Part shown: piece after piece, positions 17,971-25,431 of the stretch | Layout: every line of letters starts with the position of its first letter | Numbering within the stretch: the stretch's first letter is position 1 | Assembly (NCBI GenBank): GCA_013214545.1 | Contig: JABSQB010000002.1 | Location: 1 to 64,000 of the forward strand | Direction of reading: 5' to 3' | Origin: Henriciella sp. | GTDB lineage: Bacteria; Pseudomonadota; Alphaproteobacteria; Caulobacterales; Hyphomonadaceae | DNA length: 64,000 bases | The notes under the pieces: model-generated | Databases searched by the model: none | Told to the model about the DNA's origin: nothing | The model's input: only the letters and a program-made list of their open reading frames with translations | Translations under genes and position numbers: made by a program

Positions 17971-19419
17971 CTAGTCTTCTACAACGTGGGTCTCAAACTC
18001 TTCGCGAAGCTCGGCCCAGCGGGTGCGGTCGAAATTTCCGTCCTCATCCAGGCAGCTTACAGCTCCATATGCCATAGACAGCGCATGGTGGGTATTGTCA
18101 TGCGCAAACAGGCCTTGGCGCCCGAAGGTCAGGACATTCTCGAGGCTCGCGACCCATTCATCCATAACCGCGAAATTGTCGGCATAAGTGCGGTTATAGA
18201 CCGGATAGGCATAAGGCAGGCGGCGCGTTTCGACTTTGACTGTATTGGCCGTCAGCGACAAGCCGGCCGCCTTGATCCACTCACGCATTTTCTCGCCAAG
18301 GTCTTCATTCGACAGATCCCAATGCTCATCGCCTGGATCGGCCGGAAGCTCGGCGCACAACACGGTCCGCCCCTTCGGTTCGGAAGTGGCGGAATAGTTC
18401 TTTGGTTCAGACATGCGCGACATCGGAATGGCGGCTTCCGGGAAATAGTGCGCGTCATATTCTGTGAATTGATCGGTATCGAGCACCAGATAGATCAGGA
18501 TCATCCCGCGATACTCAATGTTCTGCGCCGCCGTCTTCACTGCTTCCGGCACCGCATCGCCTGCCGCGCGAATGAGCGTTGAAATCGGCAATGTCGACCA
18601 GATCTTATCCGGCGAACTGGTTTGCGGGCCAGACGGTGTTTCCACGGTCAGTTCCGTCACCCGGTTCCCGTCGAGTTTCAGACCGACGACTTTCGAGTTC
18701 AGCGCGATCTGAGCGCCAGACGCCTCTGCGGCGCCGGCAAAGCCGGTGCAGATCTGTCCAAAGCCTTCTTTTGGATAATAGAACTTGCCGGTTGTTGGCG
18801 ATTTTAGTCCTGGCAGCTGGCCAAAGATCTTCTTCAACAGTTTCGGCAAGGAACTGCCTGAGACCCGGCGCTGGGCCAGTGTCGTGGCGAGTTCGTCCGG
18901 GTCCTTGCCCCAAAGCTTGCGCACATATGGAAAATAGAAGCTCTCGCACATGGTCTTGCCAAGTCCGCCCAAGAGCACGGTCTTGAACGTCGGATCATCG
19001 GTCTTAGGAGCCCGGAACTTCGCGGTCAGAGCGTCAAAGAACAGCGAGAACGCAAACGGGATCGGCAAGCGCGTCGCGAGATCGAACGGTTTTAGCGGGA
19101 AATGGATCCAGGACTTGCGCAAACGAATGCGTCCATGCCGCGGGCGCAGCAAGAGGTCATTGCCGAGGATTTGCTTGATATGCCCCATAATCTCAGGATC
19201 GGTGACCGGGTGCAGACGGTGGCTGCCATAGTCGACGCGGATGCCTTCGACATCGAAACTCGCGGCATTGCCCCCGACCAGTGGCGCGCCTTCGTGCAGG
19301 GTTACGTTGAAGCCCGTCTCCTGACGCAGTTTCCACGCGGCGCCGAGCCCCGCCGGTCCACCACCGAGCACGGCAATACTGTGCGCTTGTCCCTGAACTG
19401 TCTGTTCCGTGTCAGCCAT
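17971..19419 (-). CDS. FAD-dependent oxidoreductase, UDP-galactopyranose-mutase/amine-oxidase-like
   Basis: 482 residues. The N-terminal FAD dinucleotide motif is LGGGPAGLGAAWKL (18-31), followed by the second flavin contact GSHRLHPVTDPEI (about 66). The PYVRKLWGKDPDELATTLAQRR region is typical of the UDP-galactopyranose mutase and protoporphyrinogen-oxidase-like group found in surface-glycan loci. Reaction unknown: a flavin isomerisation or oxidation of a nucleotide sugar or polyprenyl sugar is plausible. It is third in the sigma-54 type operon starting at 21339. It resembles the protein at 22469 in layout, suggesting distant paralogues. Confidence 0.72.
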   Translation of the reverse strand: MADTEQTVQGQAHSIAVLGGGPAGLGAAWKLRQETGFNVTLHEGAPLVGGNAASFDVEGIRVDYGSHRLHPVTDPEIMGHIKQILGNDLLLRPRHGRIRLRKSWIHFPLKPFDLATRLPIPFAFSLFFDALTAKFRAPKTDDPTFKTVLLGGLGKTMCESFYFPYVRKLWGKDPDELATTLAQRRVSGSSLPKLLKKIFGQLPGLKSPTTGKFYYPKEGFGQICTGFAGAAEASGAQIALNSKVVGLKLDGNRVTELTVETPSGPQTSSPDKIWSTLPISTLIRAAGDAVPEAVKTAAQNIEYRGMILIYLVLDTDQFTEYDAHYFPEAAIPMSRMSEPKNYSATSEPKGRTVLCAELPADPGDEHWDLSNEDLGEKMREWIKAAGLSLTANTVKVETRRLPYAYPVYNRTYADNFAVMDEWVASLENVLTFGRQGLFAHDNTHHALSMAYGAVSCLDEDGNFDRTRWAELREEFETHVVED

Positions 19420-19432
19420 CTTGTGTCCTAAT

Positions 19433-20401
19433 CTACTGAGCGCTTTCTGGCGCTGCTTTGAATTTTCCCGACCAGGCTTGCACCGCGAGCCCGATCAAAC
19501 CGGTTGAAATCAGTATCGTCTGCCAGACAAACCCGACCGCAATCACCACTGGCGATTCAAACGCGAAACCTGCGAAGATTGCCGCGAGGCTTGCCTCGCG
19601 AACACCCAATCCGCCGAGACTGATCGGCAGAGTCGCAATCAGTTTTGCCAGCGGCCAGGCGAACAGCCAGATCGCAATATTCGTTGGCCCCTGCATGCTC
19701 CAGGCCAAGGCGACATTGAGCAGCACGAAACCAGTTTGAATGAGGATGGAGAGGCTTGCGCAAATCAGAATTCTGATCCGATGCTCAGCCATATAGTGCG
19801 CAAGCTCGGCGATCATCACGCCCGCTTTTCCGCGCTCCGCCATCTGTGCCTGCACGATGCGAGCGAGCATCGGCAGCAATAGGAAGGCGATAAGCGCCAC
19901 GACTATGATCGCCGCGGAGATCCCCTGAAGCCAGAGACCGGTCTGGCCGGCGGTGCCCAGCATGGCTGCGCCCAGGGCAGCGATCAAAACCAGACCGCCA
20001 ACATCGATCAGGCGGTCCAGGATCGATCCCGTCACCAGTTTCGAACGGGACATCACCTTGCGCGACAGGATGGCTGCGCGCGCGACATCTCCTCCGGCAA
20101 CGCCTGGTAAGGCAATATTGGCCGCCAGTCCGGCGAAATGCGCTTTGACGATGTCTGGAAAGGGCAGTTTCTGGCCAACCAGAAGGCCCCATTTGAAAGA
20201 CGCCAGCACGTGGCCGATCAGAAATCCGATCAAAACGCCGCCCCAAACGAGCGGGTTCGTGCGCGTAATCCCGGCCCAGATCTCTTCCACCGACACGAAG
20301 TGAAAAATCACCGCCAGAATAATGACGGTGACCAGGAGTTTTAATCCGGTGGCAAGGTAAGGCCGAGCCTGTTTCGATTGTGGCGAGGCGTCCGTTGTCA
20401 T
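19433..20401 (-). CDS. LPG-synthase transmembrane-domain flippase-like protein
   Basis: 322 residues, polytopic, with about eight helices. It has the family-typical IAVLPGVAGGDVARAAIL-like stretch (here NIALPGVAGGDVARAAIL, about 93-110), SILDRLIDVGGL and LPISLGGLGVREASLAAIF. This is the integral-membrane half of lysylphosphatidylglycerol synthase (MprF/AglD2 group), here without the synthetase domain. Members are thought to flip lipids or lipid-linked sugars. The neighbouring DPM-like GT2 suggests it helps translocate a polyprenyl-phosphate sugar used by the GT-C proteins. It sits 26 bases downstream of that GT2 gene. Confidence 0.82.
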   Translation of the reverse strand: MTTDASPQSKQARPYLATGLKLLVTVIILAVIFHFVSVEEIWAGITRTNPLVWGGVLIGFLIGHVLASFKWGLLVGQKLPFPDIVKAHFAGLAANIALPGVAGGDVARAAILSRKVMSRSKLVTGSILDRLIDVGGLVLIAALGAAMLGTAGQTGLWLQGISAAIIVVALIAFLLLPMLARIVQAQMAERGKAGVMIAELAHYMAEHRIRILICASLSILIQTGFVLLNVALAWSMQGPTNIAIWLFAWPLAKLIATLPISLGGLGVREASLAAIFAGFAFESPVVIAVGFVWQTILISTGLIGLAVQAWSGKFKAAPESAQ

Positions 20402-20427
20402 GGTGCGTTCGCTATGTTCCGGCGGAT

Positions 20428-21339
20428 CTATTTGAAGTGAAGTCGCGAAATCATGTCAGCGATGAGACCGAGTGACCAGACCACCAATGCGGCAAGCATC
20501 GCGAAGACGGCACTTTCAGACAGGTTCATCTGGAAAATGTCATAGACGCCTTTTGCGGCACCGAGCGCGAACAGGATCGCACCAAACGGCAAGAATACGC
20601 GTAGCGGATGGAACAGGACGATGATCCGAACCACCAGAAGCATGAAGCGGAAGAAATCGGTCGGGCGAATTTTGGAATGCCCCACGCGCTTGGCATATGT
20701 GATTGGCGTGTAGACCACGCGCAGGTTCGAGCAGATCATGCACAGCGTGCTGGTCGTGCTGAACGAAAAGCCGTCCGGCATAAGGCCCAGGAAGCGCTCA
20801 ATTGATTGACGACGAAAGACGCGAAGACCGGAGTTCAAATCCGGGATTTTCCGCTGAGCCAGAATGTTTGCAAGCTTGTTGAGGACCCATTTTGCCGGTT
20901 TGCGAACCAGTGGCACACCCGTCATGGCGGCGCCACGATTGCCCACGATCATGTCTGCCGTTTCGCACATTTCCAGCATTTCCGGGATCTTCTCAGCCGG
21001 ATACGTGCCGTCGGCATCAATGATCGCGACGAAGTGCGATTTCGAGTTTACGATGCCGGTCTTGAGCGAATGCCCGTAGCCGACATTCTCTTCCTTGCGG
21101 ATGACACGGGCGACAGTTTCAACGGCCTTCTCATAGGTTCCGTCCGTGGAGCCATCATCGACCACGACGATTTCGGCATCGAGACCAGCGGATTTGATCA
21201 CCGCGTCCAGCTGTTCGATCGTCGGCACGATCGCATTGACCTCATTGTAGGCGGGAACGACGATCGAAAGATCGTAAACGCGCTCCACTGGTCGCTTTTT
21301 GGCCTTCAACGGTTTGTCCTCATTGACCATGGCTGTCAT
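20428..21339 (-). CDS. GT2 glycosyltransferase, dolichol-phosphate-mannose-synthase-like
   Basis: 303 residues from ATG 21339, placed after a GGGGAA ribosome site; a TTG 12 bases earlier is less likely. The GT-A core has SIVVPAYNE, VVVDDGSTDGT (Asp61-Asp62), the metal-binding Asp108-Ala-Asp110 and DLNSGLRVFRR. Two C-terminal helices (about 225-250 and 270-295) anchor it in the inner membrane. The family makes polyprenyl-phosphate sugars from NDP-sugars, the donors that GT39-like enzymes need. It leads the operon GT2, LPG-TM, FAD protein, deacetylase. Confidence 0.88.
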   Translation of the reverse strand: MTAMVNEDKPLKAKKRPVERVYDLSIVVPAYNEVNAIVPTIEQLDAVIKSAGLDAEIVVVDDGSTDGTYEKAVETVARVIRKEENVGYGHSLKTGIVNSKSHFVAIIDADGTYPAEKIPEMLEMCETADMIVGNRGAAMTGVPLVRKPAKWVLNKLANILAQRKIPDLNSGLRVFRRQSIERFLGLMPDGFSFSTTSTLCMICSNLRVVYTPITYAKRVGHSKIRPTDFFRFMLLVVRIIVLFHPLRVFLPFGAILFALGAAKGVYDIFQMNLSESAVFAMLAALVVWSLGLIADMISRLHFK

Positions 21340-21374
21340 CGTGTTCCCCAATCAGATCCTTGATACTGCTCTGC

Positions 21375-21391
21375 AGCAAGACCTGTACCAA
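21375..21391 (-). promoter_or_regulatory. Sigma-54 promoter for the GT2/LPG-TM/FAD/deacetylase operon
   Basis: On the minus strand the sequence reads TTGGTACAGGTCTTGCT, one core mismatch. Apart from that base it is identical to the site at 22401-22417. The predicted start near 21364 gives a 25-base leader. Confidence 0.7.
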
Positions 21392-21485
21392 TAATGGTTA
21401 CGCTCAGGCCGTCCCGTGCTGCATTCTGTAGCAATGACGAAGTAAGATTTCCCTAATCGGGCGCGAAGGATTTCGGCCAATTGAA

Positions 21486-22196
21486 CTATTTGATCGCGAC
21501 AAAACCTTCAAAACAGATGTGCTTGAAGATCGTCATCTGATCGACAAAGCCCGCGCGTTTGAGCAAGTCGGTATTCCCAGCGGTGGAGAACGGCTCAAGA
21601 ATGCCCTTCAGGCTGCCAGTCTTCGACAGAATTTCCTCGGCCGAGAATCCTTGTTCGGTTTTGAAGTCATTATACAGCGCAGACATCATATCCTGGAACC
21701 GTGCGTCAGGTCCGCGAACCTTTTCGAACATGATGAACGCGCCGCCCCAGTTCAGAGATTCATAGATCTTGTCGAAAATATCCTGTCGGTAGCGCGGCGG
21801 AATGAACTGCATTGTGTAATAGGAGATGATCAGATCCGACTTTTCGAGGTCGAACAGGCGTACATCATCGACCAGAAGCTCGATATTTTTGATCCCTTTG
21901 CAGTGAGACTTTGCCTTGGTGATCATCGGCTTTTCGGTATCGATCCCGATCCAGCGCGCTTGTTTGCGACTGCTGTGACGCGTCGCCAGTTTACGGAGCA
22001 GTTCGCCGGTCGAGACGCCGAGCTCATAAACTGTGCTGTCATCATGGACGAAATAGTCGCTGAATTTACAGACCAGATCGTGGCCTTCTTCGTACATCGG
22101 CACTGATTGGCGAATGTGCTCCACAAATGTGTCTGCTACGTCGCCGCCAAATGACCAGTTGGCATTGCCTGCTTCGATATCGTGCCCGACCTTCAT
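21486..22196 (-). CDS. CmoA-like SAM-dependent methyltransferase
   Basis: 236 residues. The order of motifs follows CmoA, the carboxy-SAM synthase of tRNA wobble-uridine modification: NWSFGGDVADTFVEHIRQSVPMY at the N-terminus, YELGVSTGELLRKLA (57-71), IISYYTMQFIPPRYRQDIFDKIYESLNWGGAFIMFEK, and LLKRAGFVDQ...GFVAIK at the end. From memory, CmoA holds the extra carboxylate with an arginine in QKRSML; here the aligned stretch is SKTGSL, with threonine. It may therefore be an ordinary methyltransferase. No cmoB is nearby, and the sigma-54 promoter and neighbours tie it to the glycan locus. Family resemblance is clear; its role is uncertain. Confidence 0.72.
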   Translation of the reverse strand: MKVGHDIEAGNANWSFGGDVADTFVEHIRQSVPMYEEGHDLVCKFSDYFVHDDSTVYELGVSTGELLRKLATRHSSRKQARWIGIDTEKPMITKAKSHCKGIKNIELLVDDVRLFDLEKSDLIISYYTMQFIPPRYRQDIFDKIYESLNWGGAFIMFEKVRGPDARFQDMMSALYNDFKTEQGFSAEEILSKTGSLKGILEPFSTAGNTDLLKRAGFVDQMTIFKHICFEGFVAIK

Positions 22197-22228
22197 AGTC
22201 CCCGTCTCCTATACTCTACGTCCCGCAA

Positions 22229-22245
22229 CGCAAACTCTATGCCAA
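22229..22245 (-). promoter_or_regulatory. Sigma-54 promoter for the CmoA-like gene
   Basis: On the minus strand the sequence reads TTGGCATAGAGTTTGCG, matching nine of eleven core positions with exact spacing. The predicted start near 22218 is 22 bases before the ATG. Confidence 0.65.
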
Positions 22246-22294
22246 TCAGCCTCATCCGAGCAAGCGATGGCTAACCATTTAATCAAGCGGTCAA

Positions 22295-22312
22295 ACTGTC
22301 GAATTGGGCAGT
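22295..22312. promoter_or_regulatory. Candidate activator dyad between two divergent sigma-54 promoters
   Basis: ACTGTC-N6-GGCAGT is an inverted repeat with one mismatch. It lies about 50 bases above the minus promoter (22229) and 90 bases above the plus promoter (22401), distances at which enhancer-binding proteins can act. I found no clear copy elsewhere, so this is only a candidate. Confidence 0.25.
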
Positions 22313-22400
22313 ATCTTCGCACGCGTGATGAGAATATTCGCAGACTCGTCGAAAACTGACCCGTTTTCTGCTGGATGCGACGTTTTGGAGGCCCGAAACA

Positions 22401-22417
22401 TTGGCACAGGTCTTGCT
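22401..22417 (+). promoter_or_regulatory. Sigma-54 promoter (perfect core) for the FAD oxidoreductase gene
   Basis: The sequence reads TTGGCACAGGTCTTGCT and matches YTGGCAC-N5-TTGCW at every core position. The predicted start near 22428 rules out coding starts at 22304 and 22424 and favours ATG 22469, which has a GGGGAC ribosome site. Confidence 0.75.
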
Positions 22418-22468
22418 TTTGTGATGGGGACGAAAGAGATATGTCTGTATCAAAGGGGACATTCGAAG

Positions 22469-23971
22469 ATGGACGGGAATCCCGTAGGCGCAGAATCGCT
22501 GCCGACCAAAGATGACAGAGGCGACAGCCGCACCACCGTCGCCATTATTGGTGGTGGCCCAGCTGGCTTAACAGCTGCATACGAATTGCAGCGCAACTCA
22601 ACCGAATACAAACCCGTGGTGTTTGAAGCCGACAAATTGGTCGGCGGTATCTCGCGGACAGAATCTCACAATGGCTATCGCTTCGACATTGGCGGCCATC
22701 GCTTCTTCACGAAAGTGACGGAAGTCGAAGAGGTCTGGCACGAAATTCTGACCGACGATTTCATCACGCGTCCGCGCAAGAGCCGTATCTTCTATCGCGG
22801 CAAGTATTACGACTATCCCCTGAAGATCACCAACGCGCTTCTGAACATCGGCCTGATCGAGTCCATCCGTGTCGGACTGAGCTACGTTAAAGCGCAGCTG
22901 TTTCCATCGAAGCCGGAAGAAACGTTTGAGCAATGGGTTTCCAACCGTTTCGGCAAACGTCTGTTCCAACACTTCTTCGAAACTTATACCGAGAAAGTCT
23001 GGGGCATCCCCTGCTCCGAGATTCGCGCCGACTGGGCCGCCCAGCGGATCAAGAATCTTTCATTGATGAAAGCCGTCTGGAATGCGCTCACCGGCGCCAA
23101 TGACACGGCCAGCCTCATCGAGGAATTCGAATACCCCCGCCTCGGCCCTGGCATGATGTGGGAAAAGGCTGCTGAACTCGTCGAGGACAAAGGCGGCGAG
23201 GTTCGGATGGAAGAATGGGTCAGCCGTGTCTTTATGGACGGCAACCGCGTGATCGAAATTGAGGTGATCAAAGACGTCAACGGCGTTCGCACGCCTTACC
23301 GTGTCGAGGCAGACCAGTTCATCAACACCATGCCGGTGCGTGAGTTGATCCACTGCATGGATCCACCGCCACCCGCTCACGTCATTGAAGCAGCAGACAA
23401 GCTGAAATATCGTGACTTCCTGATCGTTACTCTGGTGTTGGATCATCCAGATCCGTTCGACGATAACTGGATCTACATTCACAGCCCCGAAGTGAAAGTT
23501 GGCCGCATTCAGAACTTCCGTGCCTGGTCGCCGGAAATGCTGCCAAACCAGGAGAATGCCTCCATCGGGATGGAATTCTTCTGTCACGAAGGCGACGGCC
23601 TGTGGGAGTCGAGTGATGAGGATCTGATCAAACAGGCCTCGGAAGAACTCGAATTTCTCGGACTAGCATCCAAGGATAGCGTGATTGATGGCTGTGTGAT
23701 CCGCCAGAAGAAGGCCTATCCGGTCTATGATGCGGTGTACAAAGAAGCGCTGGATACGATCAAGGACTGGATCCTGACCCTGGAGAACTTCCAGACCGTT
23801 GGGCGCAACGGCATGCACCGCTACAACAACCAGGACCACTCCATGCTGACTGCGATGCTAGCCTCCAAGATCATCATGGGTGAAGAGCACGACATCTGGA
23901 ACGTCAATGTCGAGCGCTCCTATCATGAAGAAATGCAGGTTAATAAAAAACCGGCTCTGGAGACCGCGTAA
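22469..23971 (+). CDS. FAD-dependent oxidoreductase, UDP-galactopyranose-mutase-like
   Basis: 501 residues. The FAD motif [15 protein letters not shown] is at 26-40, then [15 protein letters not shown] and [41 protein letters not shown] (middle) and the C-terminal [19 protein letters not shown] flavin contact are typical of a UGM/amine-oxidase-like group that sits in O-antigen and capsule loci. The reaction is unknown; isomerisation or desaturation of a sugar nucleotide or lipid-linked sugar is possible. The start was chosen from the ribosome site and from the predicted promoter. It is single-gene and followed by an intrinsic terminator at 24028-24053. It is a likely paralogue of the protein at 17971. 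Confidence 0.75.
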   Translation: MDGNPVGAESLPTKDDRGDSRTTVAIIGGGPAGLTAAYELQRNSTEYKPVVFEADKLVGGISRTESHNGYRFDIGGHRFFTKVTEVEEVWHEILTDDFITRPRKSRIFYRGKYYDYPLKITNALLNIGLIESIRVGLSYVKAQLFPSKPEETFEQWVSNRFGKRLFQHFFETYTEKVWGIPCSEIRADWAAQRIKNLSLMKAVWNALTGANDTASLIEEFEYPRLGPGMMWEKAAELVEDKGGEVRMEEWVSRVFMDGNRVIEIEVIKDVNGVRTPYRVEADQFINTMPVRELIHCMDPPPPAHVIEAADKLKYRDFLIVTLVLDHPDPFDDNWIYIHSPEVKVGRIQNFRAWSPEMLPNQENASIGMEFFCHEGDGLWESSDEDLIKQASEELEFLGLASKDSVIDGCVIRQKKAYPVYDAVYKEALDTIKDWILTLENFQTVGRNGMHRYNNQDHSMLTAMLASKIIMGEEHDIWNVNVERSYHEEMQVNKKPALETA

Positions 23972-24027
23972 CGGCGTCTGTGACAGTCTGATTCTATCTC
24001 AGACGTGTGTCTGAATTGTCTATGAAT

Positions 24028-24053
24028 AAGGCGGCCATAGGCCGTCTTTTTCT
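24028..24053 (+). terminator. Intrinsic terminator after the FAD oxidoreductase gene
   Basis: Nine-base stem AAGGCGGCC (24028-24036) and GGCCGTCTT (24040-24048) with one G-T pair and loop ATA, running into a T-tract. It lies 57 bases past the stop at 23971. Confidence 0.8.
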
Positions 24054-24102
24054 TGTCGCTGATTCTGGCGACGATCACCGAAAAATTGCCTTGATTTCAG
24101 GC

Positions 24103-24117
24103 TTAACAAAGCGTTAA
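24103..24117. promoter_or_regulatory. Candidate CtrA box
   Basis: TTAACAAAGCGTTAA contains TTAA-N7-TTAA, the CtrA site of Caulobacter relatives. It is also a perfect dyad, TTAAC-N5-GTTAA. It sits about 30 bases above the sigma-54 site at 24146, where a bound regulator could block or aid activation. Confidence 0.4.
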
Positions 24118-24124
24118 TGTAAAG

Positions 24125-24141
24125 ATCGGTGGCAAGCCGAT
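24125..24141. promoter_or_regulatory. Inverted repeat next to the sigma-54 site
   Basis: ATCGG-N7-CCGAT is a perfect inverted repeat ending five bases before the promoter at 24146. It may be a regulator site; I know no match. Confidence 0.25.
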
Positions 24142-24145
24142 ATTT

Positions 24146-24162
24146 CTGGCGTGGGAATTGCA
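24146..24162 (+). promoter_or_regulatory. Sigma-54-like promoter for the GT2/GT-C unit
   Basis: The sequence reads CTGGCGTGGGAATTGCA, with TGGC and TTGCA at exact spacing and GT in place of AC. The predicted start near 24173 leaves an 83-base leader containing a hairpin. Confidence 0.6.
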
Positions 24163-24179
24163 TTCAGAAGTTGAAGTGT

Positions 24180-24200
24180 GATGCAGGTTGCGACTGCATC
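24180..24200 (+). promoter_or_regulatory. Leader hairpin or operator before the GT2 gene
   Basis: GATGCAG-N7-CTGCATC is a perfect seven-base inverted repeat, just after the predicted transcription start. It could fold in the RNA leader or bind a dimeric regulator. No T-tract follows, so it is not a terminator. Confidence 0.35.
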
Positions 24201-24255
24201 GGGGACCAGGCCATCGACCGTGCAGAACGTGCGTTGTAAAGTTTAGGGGACGAAA

Positions 24256-25299
24256 TTGGTTGCACAGAATGTAAACCGCGGGGAATCCGACAAAATTTGC
24301 GTGATCGTACCTGCCTATGAGGCAGCGCAATATCTCGAGAAGTCTTTGCCGCCATTGATCGCGCTGCGCAATGCCGGCGAAGTGGCTGATGTCATCGTCG
24401 TTGATGACTGCTCACCCAATCCAGACACCGCGGAAACGGCCCAGCGTCTCGGCGCGACTGTAATTCGAGCTGACCAGAACGGCGGCCCCGGCGCCGCCCG
24501 TAACCTCGCAGCGACGAAAACCGATTGCGGTCTGCTCTGGTTTGTTGATGCAGACGTCGTAGTTCACCCTGAATCTGTTGACCGCATTCCACTGACCTTT
24601 GCTGATCCAGCGGTCCACGCCATGTTCGGCTCATACGACGAAAACCCACCTGCTCCTGGCTTTGCGTCTCAGTACAAAAACCTGATGCATCGCTACTATC
24701 ATATGAATTCCAGTCGTCAGGCGACGACCTTCTGGTCGGGTTGCGGTGTCGTCCGCCGCAATGCGTTCCTACGCCTGAATGGATTTGATATCGAGCAATT
24801 CACCAAGCCGTCCATCGAAGACATTGAGCTTGGCTATCGTATCCGCGCGGCCGGCGGTGAGATCGTGCTCGATCCGGAACTGCTTTGCACCCACCTGAAA
24901 GAGTGGTCTTTGCGTGAAGTCGTCATGACTGACGTTCTGAAACGCGCTGTGCCTTGGTCACGCCTCATCGCCTCGCGCGAGATGCCAGAAAACAACCTCA
25001 ACGTCTCAACGCCAGAACGTATTCGTGCAGGCATTGCAGGCTTGTGGGCTTTGTCCATCATGGTCGCGCTTTCTGGACTGATCGGACTACATGGCGGCAT
25101 GATCTTCATGGCCATGACCATTGTCATGGTCAGTGCAAACTGGAGCCTGCTGACGTTCTTTACAGGCCGTAAGGGCCTGCCATTTGGTTTGGCCGCATTG
25201 GCATTCCACCAAGTCTACTACATCTACAGCGCGGTGACGTTCAGCCTGGTTAATCTTCGGCATCGTCCATATTCGCGCGGTGAAGTCTCCGCGTCCTAA
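24256..25299 (+). CDS. GT2 family glycosyltransferase
   Basis: 347 residues. The start is TTG at 24256, supported by TAGGGGA six bases upstream and by lack of an ATG before the first motif. The GT-A fold shows CVIVPAYEAAQYLEKSL, VIVVDDCSPN (Asp50-Asp51), GGPGAARNLA, the metal site Asp98-Ala-Asp100 and the acceptor-site IEDIELGYRIRAAGG. The C-terminus has two to three hydrophobic helices (about 255-325), so it is membrane-anchored. It would transfer a sugar from an NDP donor to a lipid or glycan acceptor. It is followed after 132 bases by a GT-C gene, probably the same transcript. Confidence 0.87.
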   Translation: MVAQNVNRGESDKICVIVPAYEAAQYLEKSLPPLIALRNAGEVADVIVVDDCSPNPDTAETAQRLGATVIRADQNGGPGAARNLAATKTDCGLLWFVDADVVVHPESVDRIPLTFADPAVHAMFGSYDENPPAPGFASQYKNLMHRYYHMNSSRQATTFWSGCGVVRRNAFLRLNGFDIEQFTKPSIEDIELGYRIRAAGGEIVLDPELLCTHLKEWSLREVVMTDVLKRAVPWSRLIASREMPENNLNVSTPERIRAGIAGLWALSIMVALSGLIGLHGGMIFMAMTIVMVSANWSLLTFFTGRKGLPFGLAALAFHQVYYIYSAVTFSLVNLRHRPYSRGEVSAS

Positions 25300-25431
25300 T
25301 CGACGCTCGAAGCTTACAGATTGTGGGCAGCTATCACTTCTCTTTGAACGGGCTGGCTGGAAACGGCTTGGAATTGCTTGCGGAGTTTGTAACAAACGAG
25401 CCAACTGCCCGCGCACCCGGAGACGATTAGG

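Noticed and set aside
24091-24119. Sigma-70 style promoter TTGATT-N17-TTAATG before the GT2 gene
   Set aside because: Weak boxes; the sigma-54 site at 24146 and the CtrA box overlapping the -10 explain the region better.
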